Shown here in pieces: positions 1 to 8,641 of a stretch of 64,000 nucleotides of DNA. Below the pieces are notes generated by a model. It saw nothing but the letters and a program-made list of their open reading frames with translations, was not told the DNA's origin and did not search any database. The stretch is from JAPPHA01 sp963662815 (GTDB taxonomy: Bacteria > Pseudomonadota > Alphaproteobacteria > Rhodobacterales > Rhodobacteraceae). The stretch covers positions 124,001-188,000 of the forward strand of contig CAXXWA010000042.1 in assembly GCA_963662815.2 (NCBI GenBank), in the 5' to 3' direction. The position numbers were made by a program, and so were the translations under genes. Within the stretch, counting starts at the first letter, position 1; every line of letters begins with the position of its first letter.

Positions 1-183
1 TGGATATTCTGCGGGTCCGGACAGTTGCATCACGTTCAATGTGGCGATTCTGGTCGAATGGCTGATCTTCAGCGTTCCGCCGTGTTTCGGCGTCCCTGAC
101 TGCGCAAAACTGACCGTTGGAACGGCTGACGCCGCCGCCAATCCGATCACCACCTGCCTACGGTTGGCCATCAAGTTTTTCAT
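1..183 (-). CDS. ABC transporter substrate-binding protein, family 5 (N-terminal part)
   Basis: Only the first 61 residues lie inside the window; the gene runs off the left edge. It starts MKNLMANRRQVVIGLAAAS, a basic N-terminus followed by a hydrophobic stretch and an A-x-A type cleavage region (SFAQS). The mature start, KHGGTLKIS, is typical of family 5 (oligopeptide/dipeptide) periplasmic binding proteins. The ATG has an AGGAG box about 9 bases upstream. It follows the M24 gene on the same strand by 42 bases, so the two probably share a transcript and the transporter may bring in the substrate of the adjacent peptidase-like enzymes. Substrate is unknown. Confidence 0.75.
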   Translation of the reverse strand, partial: MKNLMANRRQVVIGLAAASAVPTVSFAQSGTPKHGGTLKISHSTRIATLNVMQLSGPAEYP

Positions 184-225
184 GACATTTCTCCTCTGTC
201 GTCAATTTGCGGCGTTGTTGCCGCC

Positions 226-1356
226 TCAGGTTACTATTGTCAGCTCGCCGGGCAACCCGGTCAGTACCTCCGGCGCACCTTCGGTGACCAAAAGGGTATG
301 GCCCACCCCCATTCCAAGTCCTGTATCCGAATCACCGATCATGACGTGATAGAACAGAGTCATGCCAGGCTCGCACACGGTCGGATTTCCGGAATAGATC
401 ATAGGCGGAACATCCATGCTCGTCGGAGCAAATGTGCATCCTACGGAGTAGCCTGTGGCCCCGTAGCGATGTAGGGAATATCCGGCAGAATCCAGCCCGT
501 CCGCATGCATGTCGAATATCTCTCCAAGCGTGCATCCCGGGCGCGCAATCTCTGTCATCCGGTCCAGCGTCGCCCGTGCCGCGTCATACATGCTAACTTG
601 CCGCGGATCCGGCATTCCGAACAGGATCGTCCATTCGGTCTTTGCGTTGTAGCGGCGGTAGGCAACCGGATACTCAACGAGCAACTGGTCCTGCGCCCGA
701 ATCCTTCGCGGCTCGGAAACTCCCCGGCCATAGATTGCGCGCACGCCCGAATTGAAGAGCGGTGCATTCGGCGGCATGTCGGCGCCATCGCAGAGAATAG
801 AACGCAGATACTCTGCCTTGATCTCTGAATCTAGAATGCCGGGGCGGGCGACGGCAATAACGGCAGATAGCGAACGGTCGAGAATCTCGGCCGCCTTGCG
901 AGTATAGGCAATCTCAGCCGGCGACTTGACCAGCCGAAGCCTGCGGATCAGGTGATTGTCGTCATCAAGCGTGCAGAATCCCTCCAGGGCGTTCTGAAGC
1001 CGCCAAAGGTTCCACCCGGTCAATCCGTGGGTGTTCAGTTCAACGGCGATCCTCTTGCCGCGAAGACCCAACTCCTCGAGAATTCCGCGCAGCTCCCGGG
1101 CGGGATCGGCATCCTCCGAATCCCACCATATGCGAATGTCCTCGATCGTGCTGGTCACGCGCGCCTGAACGAGGTCCGGGCGGCGGGTCAGCAGAACTAT
1201 TGGCTGTTCGTCAGCGGTGACCACGGCGCACTGGAAAAAGACGAAGCCTCCCGTGTCGTAGCCGGTCAGCCAGTAGTGGCTTTCCTGGGCGAAGACGAGC
1301 ATAGCGTCGAACCCGGCTTCCCGCAGTCGACGGCGCATCCTTTCCTGACGGTCCAT
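226..1356 (-). CDS. M24 family (Xaa-Pro aminopeptidase/creatinase-like) protein
   Basis: A 376-residue pita-bread protein. An N-terminal creatinase-type domain (about residues 1-130, with YWLTGYDTGGF) is followed by the M24 domain, which opens near RLVKSPAEIAYTRKAAE and ends with GVGHTLLVTEGAPE. The Asp pair that binds metal in true aminopeptidases is not visible: the segment reads LLVEYPVAYRRYNAK. A metal-independent creatinase/ectoine-hydrolase-like activity on a small amide is therefore more likely than peptidase activity (inference). The frame is open upstream, but ATG 1356 gives the family-like start MDRQERMRRRLREAGFDAML and has AGGAG just upstream; ATG 1404 is an alternative. It is transcribed toward the partial binding-protein gene. 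Confidence 0.8.
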   Translation of the reverse strand: MDRQERMRRRLREAGFDAMLVFAQESHYWLTGYDTGGFVFFQCAVVTADEQPIVLLTRRPDLVQARVTSTIEDIRIWWDSEDADPARELRGILEELGLRGKRIAVELNTHGLTGWNLWRLQNALEGFCTLDDDNHLIRRLRLVKSPAEIAYTRKAAEILDRSLSAVIAVARPGILDSEIKAEYLRSILCDGADMPPNAPLFNSGVRAIYGRGVSEPRRIRAQDQLLVEYPVAYRRYNAKTEWTILFGMPDPRQVSMYDAARATLDRMTEIARPGCTLGEIFDMHADGLDSAGYSLHRYGATGYSVGCTFAPTSMDVPPMIYSGNPTVCEPGMTLFYHVMIGDSDTGLGMGVGHTLLVTEGAPEVLTGLPGELTIVT

Positions 1357-1787
1357 GTGCTCCTGCCTAGAAAAGGGCAGGGCAGACGCGCGTTCCGCGG
1401 CCATAAACAATCTCGCAGTCCCGGAGTCCGGGCTTTTCTCCTCTTTGAAATTCAGGTTATATTTGGGTCTGCCCCTAGTCAATCCGCTCAATCCCTTGCA
1501 TGGCGCACTGGCAATTTGTGGTATAGCCGGAACGGAATCAGGCACGGACGCCCTTGAAAACTCAACCGGAAGGCGACGTCGCGGGCGGTTTCGCAAGAAC
1601 GGCGTGCAGCATTGACGCATAATCGAAACGAAGCCTTTCTTGGCAGGCGATGTGTCGACCTGCCTGTTCGCCTTCGGAGTGGCAGGCAACGATGAAGATA
1701 GTGGCAATCCGGGGTCCGGACACTATTGCTGCCCGTAACCGCAGCCGGAAGGCTCCGCACGCCTGACTGCAGCCTGAGGCACTTGCG
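1357..1787. other. Divergent intergenic region
   Basis: Gap between the leftward M24 gene and the rightward M20 amidase gene. It presumably holds both promoters. Open frames cross it, but none resembles a protein family and I see no clear operator. Confidence 0.4.
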
Positions 1788-3062
1788 ATGATTCCTTCGA
1801 CCGTCCGCGCCGAACCTGACATCGACTTGGCAAACGGCCTTTTTGGCGAACTTGCCCTCGGGACCGGCGGCGGGGCTGGCATCAGCCGTGCCTCGTACGG
1901 CGAGGGGGAGCAGTTCGCTCACGACTTGCTTCGCCGGGAAGGAGTCCGGTTGGGGCTTCGGGTTGAGACCGATGCCGCGTCCAATCTCTACCTGACCCTG
2001 CCGGGATTGACACCCGGGAACCGTGTCATCATCGGTTCGCATCTCGATTCCGTCCCTAACGGCGGGAACTTCGATGGAGCGGCGGGAGTGCTTTGCGGGC
2101 TTTCCGTTGTGTCCGGTCTGGCAAGAGCAGGCGTGCAGCCGCCCCGCGATATCTCGCTGATGGCGGTTCGCGCCGAGGAAAGCACCTGGTTTGCCGCATC
2201 CTATATCGGAAGCCGCGCCGCTTTCGGGCAACTCGAATCGGAGGAATTGAGCGAAGTGCTGCGTGCTTCCGACGGCTTGCCGCTCGGAGCGGCGATTTCC
2301 GCGGCAGGCGGCGATGTCGACCGGCTTCTTGCAGGCGAAGCCCACCTCGACCCGGCCGAAATCGGCCTTTTCATCGAACCTCACATCGAGCAGGGACCAT
2401 GCCTCGTGGCGGAGAAAAAGCCAGTGGGAATTGTCACCGGAATTAGGGGGTCATTCAGATTCCGGTCAGCCCGATGCGCTGGAGACTACGCGCATTCCGG
2501 CGCGACGCCGCGGCACCTGAGGCGCGACGCCGTGCGCGCTACTGCTGCCCTTGTGATGGCAATGGACGAAATCTGGGATGAAGCCGAACTGAACGGCGAT
2601 GACTTGGCGATCACGTTTGGCAAGCTTGCCACGGACCCTGCCGGGCATGCATTCAGCAAGGTCGCAGGCTGCGTGAATTTTTCGCTCGACGTTCGGAGCC
2701 AGTCGTCCGGCATGCTTGAACATGTCGCTTCCGAACTCTCAGAACTGGTCGGGCGGCTGTCCCGGCAATACTCCGTCCGCTTTGATCTCGGTCCGCGAAC
2801 GGGGACATTCCCCGCCTTGATGGATCGCAGGATCGTTGCGGCCCTGGAGGCCGCATGCTCCCTCGAAGGGGTGCCCGCGATCACCATGCCCAGCGGCGCA
2901 GGTCACGACGCGGCGGTCTTCGCCCGGATGGGCATCCCCACAGGCATGCTCTTCATCCGCAATGAAAACGGCAGTCACAACCCGGACGAGTCCATGAACA
3001 TCGACGACTTCGCCGCCGCAGCTCGAGTCCTCACGAGAGTCTGCCTGGAGCCGCCGCAGTGA
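1788..3062 (+). CDS. M20 family Zn-dependent amidase (hydantoinase/carbamoylase type)
   Basis: A 424-residue cytosolic hydrolase of the M20 amidase group that cleaves N-carbamoyl amino acids or related amides (allantoate amidohydrolase, beta-ureidopropionase, L-carbamoylase). Visible family motifs are GSHLDSVPNGGNFDGAAGV (zinc ligands His and Asp), RAEESTWF (Glu pair), EPHIEQGP (His) and DYAHSGATP at the dimer/lid segment. The C-terminal SGAGHDAAVFARMGIPTGM carries the last ligand His. Length fits the family. Its stop overlaps the next gene's GTG start (GTGA), so it heads an operon with the hydroxyacid dehydrogenase and pxpBC. The exact amide substrate cannot be read from sequence. Confidence 0.85.
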   Translation: MIPSTVRAEPDIDLANGLFGELALGTGGGAGISRASYGEGEQFAHDLLRREGVRLGLRVETDAASNLYLTLPGLTPGNRVIIGSHLDSVPNGGNFDGAAGVLCGLSVVSGLARAGVQPPRDISLMAVRAEESTWFAASYIGSRAAFGQLESEELSEVLRASDGLPLGAAISAAGGDVDRLLAGEAHLDPAEIGLFIEPHIEQGPCLVAEKKPVGIVTGIRGSFRFRSARCAGDYAHSGATPRHLRRDAVRATAALVMAMDEIWDEAELNGDDLAITFGKLATDPAGHAFSKVAGCVNFSLDVRSQSSGMLEHVASELSELVGRLSRQYSVRFDLGPRTGTFPALMDRRIVAALEAACSLEGVPAITMPSGAGHDAAVFARMGIPTGMLFIRNENGSHNPDESMNIDDFAAAARVLTRVCLEPPQ

Positions 3063-3979
3063 CCGATTGCCTTGTGGTGCAGCCGATTGCCGCACCCGGC
3101 CTGAACCTGCTGCGCGGCGCAGGACTGCTGGTCGGCACACCGGATTCCACCGACTTTGCGGCGCTCGAGCCGCACCTGGCCACCGCCCGCGCGGTCATCA
3201 CGCGCAATCACGGGCTGTCTGTAGTTGAAATTGCGGCTGCGCCGAAACTGACAGTGATCGTTAGCCACGGTGCAGGTACCGACGCAATAGACAAGTCTGC
3301 GGCTGCTGCAAGGGGAATCCTGGTTGCCTCCACGCCGGGCGCGAATACGATAGCCGTAGCCGAGCACGCCATTGCCCTGATGCTTGCCTGCGCCCGGCAG
3401 ATTCCCCGGGCGGACCGGGCCATGCGCAACAACGATTTCGGCTTCCGTTACCGGCAGACTGGGTTCGAACTCGCCGGGAAGACGCTGGGGCTCGTTGGCT
3501 ACGGGCGAATTGCCCGCGGCGTCGCTTCGCTGGCGCGCGCATTCAGGATGCAAGTCATCGCCGTCACTGACCACGCGTCCGATGCTGACTTGGCCAGCGA
3601 CGGCGTCGAGCGGGTGGACATGGATGCGCTCTGCGCCCGTTCCGACATTGTTTCCCTTCATTCCGTCCCCGGCGAAGGCCGTCGGTTCAGCGCCGCCCGG
3701 ATCGGCGCGTTGCGGCATGGCGCGATCGTCGTCAACACGGCGCGCGGCGCTCTCCTCGACGAGACGGCGCTTGTCGCCGCCCTGCGGAACGGCAGACTCG
3801 CCGGCGCGGCGCTCGATGTCTTTTCGCCCGAACCTCCTCCGACGAACAGCCCATTGTTCAACTGTCCGCAACTGATTTTGACGCCTCATGTGGGCGGATC
3901 AGCGCGCGAAGCGCTGGATCGCACCGCCATCGCGGCGGCAAGGAAGGCGATCGAGGCGCTCGGGGCAGCGCAGCAATGA
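3059..3979 (+). CDS. D-2-hydroxyacid dehydrogenase (NAD-binding)
   Basis: A 306-residue member of the D-isomer-specific 2-hydroxyacid dehydrogenase family, which interconverts 2-oxo acids and D-2-hydroxy acids using NAD(P)H. The Rossmann motif is LGLVGYGRIARGVA. The catalytic set is visible: Arg in VVNTARGALLDE, Glu in DVFSPEPPPTN and His in ILTPHVGGSARE. The GTG start overlaps the upstream stop by four bases and its own stop overlaps pxpB, so translation is probably coupled. In this operon it could reduce the 2-oxo acid released from a modified amino acid (inference). Confidence 0.88.
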   Translation: MTDCLVVQPIAAPGLNLLRGAGLLVGTPDSTDFAALEPHLATARAVITRNHGLSVVEIAAAPKLTVIVSHGAGTDAIDKSAAAARGILVASTPGANTIAVAEHAIALMLACARQIPRADRAMRNNDFGFRYRQTGFELAGKTLGLVGYGRIARGVASLARAFRMQVIAVTDHASDADLASDGVERVDMDALCARSDIVSLHSVPGEGRRFSAARIGALRHGAIVVNTARGALLDETALVAALRNGRLAGAALDVFSPEPPPTNSPLFNCPQLILTPHVGGSAREALDRTAIAAARKAIEALGAAQQ

Positions 3980-4701
3980 CTCCTGCCTACCCACGCGTCG
4001 TTCCCTGCGGCGACTCTGCCATGTCGGTGGAATTCGGAGACAAGGTTGACGCCGACGTCAATCAACGCGTCATCGCGCTTGATCACGCCGTGCGGGAAGC
4101 GGCGCTGCCGGGCGTTGTCGAGTGCGTCCCGACCTATCGCTCGCTTCTCGTGCATGTAGATCCACTGGCCGTCGGGCACGCGAAGTTGTCACTGGCCCTG
4201 GCGCGGCTCGCGCGCGACGCGCACGCGGGAACGACCCGCCGCCGCCGCTGGCGGGTGCCCGTGGTCTACGGCGGAGACTATGGCGTGGACCTCGAAGAGT
4301 TGGCCGCGCTGCATGGCCTTTCTCCCGGGGAGGTCGTCGAGCTCCATGCCGGTTCGGTCTACCGGGTCTACATGATCGGCTTCATGCCTGGGTTCACATA
4401 TCTCGGGGGGCTAGATTCACGACTCGCAACGCCGCGAAGGACTACGCCGCGCAAGAGCATACCGGGCGGGTCGGTCTCGATCGGTGGCGCCCAGTCCGCT
4501 ATAGGATCGATCCCTTCTCCGAGCGGCTGGCAACTGATCGGACGCACGCCCGTACGGTGCTTTCATCCTGGCCGCGACCCGGTGTTCCTCTTCGAAGCCG
4601 GTGACGAGATCACGTTCGAGCGCGTACGCGCGGCGCGGTGGAAGCGCCTGGCGGCCCGATCGGAGGCAGGCGATGTCGTCGCCGTGTGCGAAACGGGATG
4701 A
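3976..4701 (+). CDS. pxpB: 5-oxoprolinase subunit B (KipI family)
   Basis: A 241-residue PxpB/KipI protein. With PxpA and PxpC it forms the prokaryotic ATP-dependent 5-oxoprolinase that opens pyroglutamate to glutamate. Family landmarks are VVPCGDSAMSVEFGD at the N-terminus, VPTYRSLLVHVDP, and the conserved GFMPGFTYLGGLD, PRKSIPGGSVSIGGAQ and SPSGWQLIGRTPVRCF segments. Length is as expected. It overlaps both the upstream dehydrogenase and the downstream pxpC by four bases, a tight translationally coupled arrangement. Confidence 0.92.
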   Translation: MTPAYPRVVPCGDSAMSVEFGDKVDADVNQRVIALDHAVREAALPGVVECVPTYRSLLVHVDPLAVGHAKLSLALARLARDAHAGTTRRRRWRVPVVYGGDYGVDLEELAALHGLSPGEVVELHAGSVYRVYMIGFMPGFTYLGGLDSRLATPRRTTPRKSIPGGSVSIGGAQSAIGSIPSPSGWQLIGRTPVRCFHPGRDPVFLFEAGDEITFERVRAARWKRLAARSEAGDVVAVCETG

Positions 4702-5690
4702 CCGGGCTTCGGGTCGTCGACTGCGGGACCGGGACCACGGTTCAGGACCGGGGGCGGTTTGGCCTGCGCCGCTTCGGCGTGTCCACGTCTGGCACGATGG
4801 ACCTCGAATCTGCCGCCCTGGCCAATGCGCTGGCAGGCAATCCCCCCGAAACGGCGTGCGTGGAGTTCCAGATGGCAGGCGGGCGGTTCGTGGTGGAAGA
4901 CGGACAAGCGACGATCGCGCTGTCAGGTCCGGATTGCATGCTCCGGGTCGGCGGAAACTCGGTCCCGGACGGCTGCTCGGCGCGTGGCGAACCCGGCGAT
5001 GTCATCGAAGTGGGACCGGTCCGAAGCGGCGTCTTTGCCTATCTCGCTGTCGGGGGCGGCTTCGACTTGCCCAGGATGATGGGAAGCCTTTCGGTTCACC
5101 GCCGATCCGGCATCGGCGGCAGGGCGCTGGCGCGGGGCGACCTTCTGCCGTTCAAGGCTCCGGAGCGCGGAAAACTGTCCAGAATCGAACCGGCTGCCGC
5201 TTTCGCCGGACCGATCCGCTTTGTCCCCGGGCCCCAGCACGATCACTTCGAAGCCGCTGCGCTGGAGGTGCTCGCCGGCAATCCGTTTTTCGTCAGGCCG
5301 GACAGCGATCGCATGGCCTACCGGCTGGATGGCCCGCGGCTTCTCCACAAGGCAGAACCCAACATAGTTTCGGACGGTGTCCTTGCCGGCAGCATCCAGG
5401 TGCCGGGAGACGGCATTCCGACGGTCCTTTTGCGCGACTGCCAGACGACCGGGGGCTATCCCAAGATCGCCACCGTCGTCAGCGCCGACCTTGGCCGCCT
5501 TGCCCAAGTTGCGCCCGGCGGAATCGTGCGCCTATCTTCCGTCACGCTCGAAGAAGCGGTTGAGGCAGCCCGTGATTCGGCTGAACGGCTTCGGGCGCGG
5601 ATCGCAGCTGTCCGACCTGTACGGAGCGAGCCGACAACGGAGTCGCTACTCGGGACCAACCTTGTCGATGGCGTGACCGACGGACGCTGA
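4698..5690 (+). CDS. pxpC: 5-oxoprolinase subunit C (KipA family)
   Basis: A 330-residue PxpC/KipA protein, partner of PxpB in the 5-oxoprolinase complex. It starts MTGLRVVDCGTGTTVQDRGR, the usual KipA opening, with the ATG overlapping the pxpB stop (ATGA). Further family segments are FGVSTSGTMDLESAALAN and FVRPDSDRMAYRLDGP, then LRDCQTTGGYPKIATV. An in-frame ATG at 4638 would add 20 residues inside pxpB and lacks family similarity. Its 3' end overlaps the 3' end of the oppositely transcribed pxpA by 45 bases. Confidence 0.92.
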   Translation: MTGLRVVDCGTGTTVQDRGRFGLRRFGVSTSGTMDLESAALANALAGNPPETACVEFQMAGGRFVVEDGQATIALSGPDCMLRVGGNSVPDGCSARGEPGDVIEVGPVRSGVFAYLAVGGGFDLPRMMGSLSVHRRSGIGGRALARGDLLPFKAPERGKLSRIEPAAAFAGPIRFVPGPQHDHFEAAALEVLAGNPFFVRPDSDRMAYRLDGPRLLHKAEPNIVSDGVLAGSIQVPGDGIPTVLLRDCQTTGGYPKIATVVSADLGRLAQVAPGGIVRLSSVTLEEAVEAARDSAERLRARIAAVRPVRSEPTTESLLGTNLVDGVTDGR

Positions 5691-6455
5691 ATCCGGAGGC
5701 GCGAATGGCGCAAGCGTCCATCCATTGGCTTCAAGCGCCGTACGTATGCTGCGGGCCATCCGGACGCTGGCGGGATTGTCGCCATGCACGCAGATCGAAT
5801 CGATTTCCACCCTAAGCGACTTGCCCGATTCAGATACCAGCCTGCCTTCCGACACCATTTCAAGGACGCGCCGGCTGGCCGTCGCCGCGTCATGGATCAC
5901 CGTGCCCGGCCGGTTCCGCGGAGCGAGGTTGAAGCTGTCTGCATAGGTTCGGTCCGCATAGATCTCGCGCGCCGGCCGGAGTCCGGCCCGTTCCGCAGCC
6001 CTTTCGGTCGGCGTGCCGGGCATGATCAGCCAGACGAGGCCGGGATCGGCGGCCGAGATGCCCCTGGCTACCGCATCCGCCAGACAGTCATCATCGTTGC
6101 AGGCATTTCCCAGCGCGCCGTGAGTCTTCACGTAGCTCATCCGATAGCCGGCGAGAGCGCAGACCGCCTGGAATGCGCCGACCTGGTAGGCCACGAGCCG
6201 TTCGATCTCGCGCCCTGTGATTCCCGCCGCGGGGCGCCGGCCGAACCCGATCAGATCCCGATAGCCGGGATGGGCGCCGACCGCCAAACGTCTCGCCTTC
6301 GCCTTCTCAGCCATGCCGTGCATGATTTCGGGATCGCCGGCATGGAATCCGCAGGCGACATTCGCGGATGTCACGATGTCCAGCATCGTGTCGTCGTCGC
6401 CCATCTTCCAGGGTCCGAATCCCTCTCCCAGGTCTGAATTGAGATCAATGCGCAC
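5646..6455 (-). CDS. pxpA: 5-oxoprolinase subunit A (LamB/YcsF family)
   Basis: A 269-residue LamB/YcsF protein that begins MRIDLNSDLGEGFGPWKMGD, the family signature. It also has SANVACGFHAGDP, VGAHPGYRDLIGFGRR and YVKTHGALGNACNDD, all strongly conserved. PxpA is the third subunit of the 5-oxoprolinase. Here it is encoded on the opposite strand and converges on pxpC with a 45 base tail-to-tail overlap, instead of standing in the usual co-directional cluster. All three subunits are present and look intact. Confidence 0.92.
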   Translation of the reverse strand: MRIDLNSDLGEGFGPWKMGDDDTMLDIVTSANVACGFHAGDPEIMHGMAEKAKARRLAVGAHPGYRDLIGFGRRPAAGITGREIERLVAYQVGAFQAVCALAGYRMSYVKTHGALGNACNDDDCLADAVARGISAADPGLVWLIMPGTPTERAAERAGLRPAREIYADRTYADSFNLAPRNRPGTVIHDAATASRRVLEMVSEGRLVSESGKSLRVEIDSICVHGDNPASVRMARSIRTALEANGWTLAPFAPPDSASVGHAIDKVGPE

Positions 6456-6550
6456 GTCTGTCGACTTCCTGGAGTCCGGCTGCTGCGAGCCCGATTGCGA
6501 TCAGGATACGCGGGGTGTACCAATTGTCAAAGACGCGAGAGCAGCACTGC

Positions 6551-7255
6551 ATGACGGCACGCCTACTTTTTCTCTGCAACGGCCCCAAGCAGCAGTCTGT
6601 TGCGAGGCTCGATGAACGGTTCGGGAGCTGGGGTCTGGATGTCGATCGGAAATGGGCTTATGGGGGCGACTTTCCGGAGAGCCCGGCAGGCTACGACGGC
6701 GTGTTCCTCTCCGGCAGCCCGCATGGCGCCTACGAGGACATGGAATTCATCCATCGCGAGCATGACTTGATCGTCGAAGCTGCAGCTCTCGACATTCCCA
6801 TGCTTGGAGTTTGTTTCGGAAGCCAGATACTTGCATCGGCGCTTTGCGGGCGCGATCAGGTCTTTCGCCGGGACAGGTGCGAGATCGGCTACAAGGACTT
6901 GCCAGTCACGGACGAAGCGGCGGGAGACCCCATCTGTTCCGAACTTGACGGGAAGGTTCACATGTTCGTCTGGCACAACGACGAGGTGCGTTCCGACCAC
7001 GAGGACATGACGATCCTTGCCTATTCCGACATATGCCCCAACCATGTTTGGCGCTACCGGAACAAGCCCGCCTGGGGCATTCAGGGGCATCCGGAGATTA
7101 CCAGGGAACAGGCCCCGATCTGGTTCGAGGAAAACCGGGATCGGATGCAAGACGACGGCGCCGACGTGGATCAACTCAAACTGCAGGCCCATCCAGCCTT
7201 GTCGGCCAAGACCATGCTCGCCCGTTTCGCGACACTGCTGAAAAAAGCCCCGTGA
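6551..7255 (+). CDS. Class I glutamine amidotransferase (GMP-synthase-like)
   Basis: A 234-residue stand-alone class I glutamine amidotransferase. The nucleophile elbow is LGVCFGSQILASAL (Cys) and the His-Glu pair is in GIQGHPEIT. Such stand-alone domains act on gamma-glutamyl compounds or supply ammonia to a partner. Next to the 5-oxoprolinase genes, a gamma-glutamyl hydrolase role is plausible (inference). ATG 6551 gives the family-like start MTARLLFLCNGPK; a GTG at 6515 is an alternative. Its stop overlaps a possible GTG of the next M24 gene, so the two are likely co-transcribed. Confidence 0.82.
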   Translation: MTARLLFLCNGPKQQSVARLDERFGSWGLDVDRKWAYGGDFPESPAGYDGVFLSGSPHGAYEDMEFIHREHDLIVEAAALDIPMLGVCFGSQILASALCGRDQVFRRDRCEIGYKDLPVTDEAAGDPICSELDGKVHMFVWHNDEVRSDHEDMTILAYSDICPNHVWRYRNKPAWGIQGHPEITREQAPIWFEENRDRMQDDGADVDQLKLQAHPALSAKTMLARFATLLKKAP

Positions 7256-7275
7256 CCTCGGAGGCGCCCGGATCG

Positions 7276-8409
7276 ATGGACGGGATCTCGACCCCGTGGT
7301 TCGAAAGATCGGAGTACGAGGCGCGTCTGGATAGCGTGCAGCGGTCGCTTGCCGAGCGCGCTCTCGACGGCGTGGTTGTATTCCAGCCGGAATCCGTGAC
7401 TTGGCTGACCGGGTTCTTCACCCGCGGCTACAGCAGCTTTCAATGTGCCCTTGTTCCCGCCGACGGTGCTCCGGCTGTCATCTGCCGGGATGTCGAGAAG
7501 TACTATCTCGACGCGACCTGCGTCTATACGGACCACGCCACCTGGAGCGACGGGCAGGATTCGATCGAGATGGCAGCTAGGACGATCATCCGGCGATTCG
7601 GCGCGTCCGGCAGGCTGGGAATCGAACTCTCGGCGTGGCCGCTGTCAGCTGGCCGGTACGAAAGGCTTCGGGAGCGTCTTCCCGGAATTTCCTGGAAGGA
7701 CGAAAGCAGCCTCCTCCCAACCATGCGGCTGATCAAGAGCGAGGCTGAAATTGATTACCAGCGCAGGGCAGGAAAAGCTGCCGAAGCGGGAATGCAGGCA
7801 GCGATCGACAGTGCTGCGGTCGGCGTGAGCGAACGCGAGATTGCAGCGGAAATCTGCGCTGCGATGATCAGGGCAGGAAGCGATCTTCCGGGGCCCGGAG
7901 TCCTGTCGTCCGGCGAACGCGCGTTCCATCTGCACGGCGGCTACTCCGACAGGATTCTGAAATCCGGCGACCTGGTGCAGGTAGAAACGACTCCGAATGT
8001 ACGCCACTACCATGCCCGGTTCATGCGTCCGATCCGCGTGGCCGAGGCAAGCGCCGAAGATCAGCGTATAGTCGACACCTTGATCTCCATCCAGGACGCC
8101 GCCCTTGAAGAGGTGCGGCCGGGAGTGGCGGCGGCGGTTGCTGACAGGATCTACCGCGACGGCGTGCTGTCGGCCGGATTGCGAAGCACATTCACGAACA
8201 AGACATTCTATTCGGTCGGACTTCTTTTGCATCCGTCCGGAGGCGAGCCGCTCGAGGCCACGGCTTGCTCGGACTGGTCCTTCGAAGCCGGAATGACGTT
8301 TCATACGTATGTACTGGCCCGCGGTTTCGGGATGTCGGAAACGATCGCCGTCACGAGCGATGGATACGAGCGACTGACAAATTTCCCGCGACGCCTTTTT
8401 GCCGCGTGA
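7276..8409 (+). CDS. M24 family (creatinase/Xaa-Pro dipeptidase-like) protein
   Basis: A 377-residue pita-bread protein, paralogous to the M24 gene at 226-1356 (shared VTWLTGFFTRGYSSFQCALV region against YWLTGYDTGGFVFFQCAVV). The M24 domain begins near MRLIKSEAEIDYQRRAGKAA and ends FGMSETIAVTSDGYERLT. As in the other copy, the metal-ligand Asp pair is missing (DLVQVETTPNVRHYHARF), suggesting a creatinase-like, metal-free amidohydrolase. Start: ATG 7276 with GGAGG upstream; GTG 7252, overlapping the previous stop, is the alternative and would add 8 residues. Confidence 0.8.
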   Translation: MDGISTPWFERSEYEARLDSVQRSLAERALDGVVVFQPESVTWLTGFFTRGYSSFQCALVPADGAPAVICRDVEKYYLDATCVYTDHATWSDGQDSIEMAARTIIRRFGASGRLGIELSAWPLSAGRYERLRERLPGISWKDESSLLPTMRLIKSEAEIDYQRRAGKAAEAGMQAAIDSAAVGVSEREIAAEICAAMIRAGSDLPGPGVLSSGERAFHLHGGYSDRILKSGDLVQVETTPNVRHYHARFMRPIRVAEASAEDQRIVDTLISIQDAALEEVRPGVAAAVADRIYRDGVLSAGLRSTFTNKTFYSVGLLLHPSGGEPLEATACSDWSFEAGMTFHTYVLARGFGMSETIAVTSDGYERLTNFPRRLFAA

Positions 8410-8452
8410 CGGTTCGGCGCCGCGAACTTAACGTGCCAAGGGGCTGTCGCGA

Positions 8453-8471
8453 AACGATCGCTTCGATCGTT
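8453..8471. terminator. Possible terminator hairpin after the M24 gene
   Basis: Perfect 8 bp inverted repeat AACGATCG / CGATCGTT with a 3-base loop, about 45 bases after the M24 stop and followed by CAATTTT. The T-run is short, so this is a weak call. Confidence 0.3.
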
Positions 8472-8641
8472 CAATTTTGCGAGAGCCTTTGTTTTGTCCT
8501 CGGGCGGCGTTCGTCCGGCTCTGCATCGATTGCCGTCTCCGCGCGGACGCCGCCGCGGAAAGGGCGTTGGCGGACGCGCCGGATCCGGGGCAAGGACCGC
8601 GGCCGGAGCCCGGGCCCGGCGCAACCGCGGGAGACCCGGAC

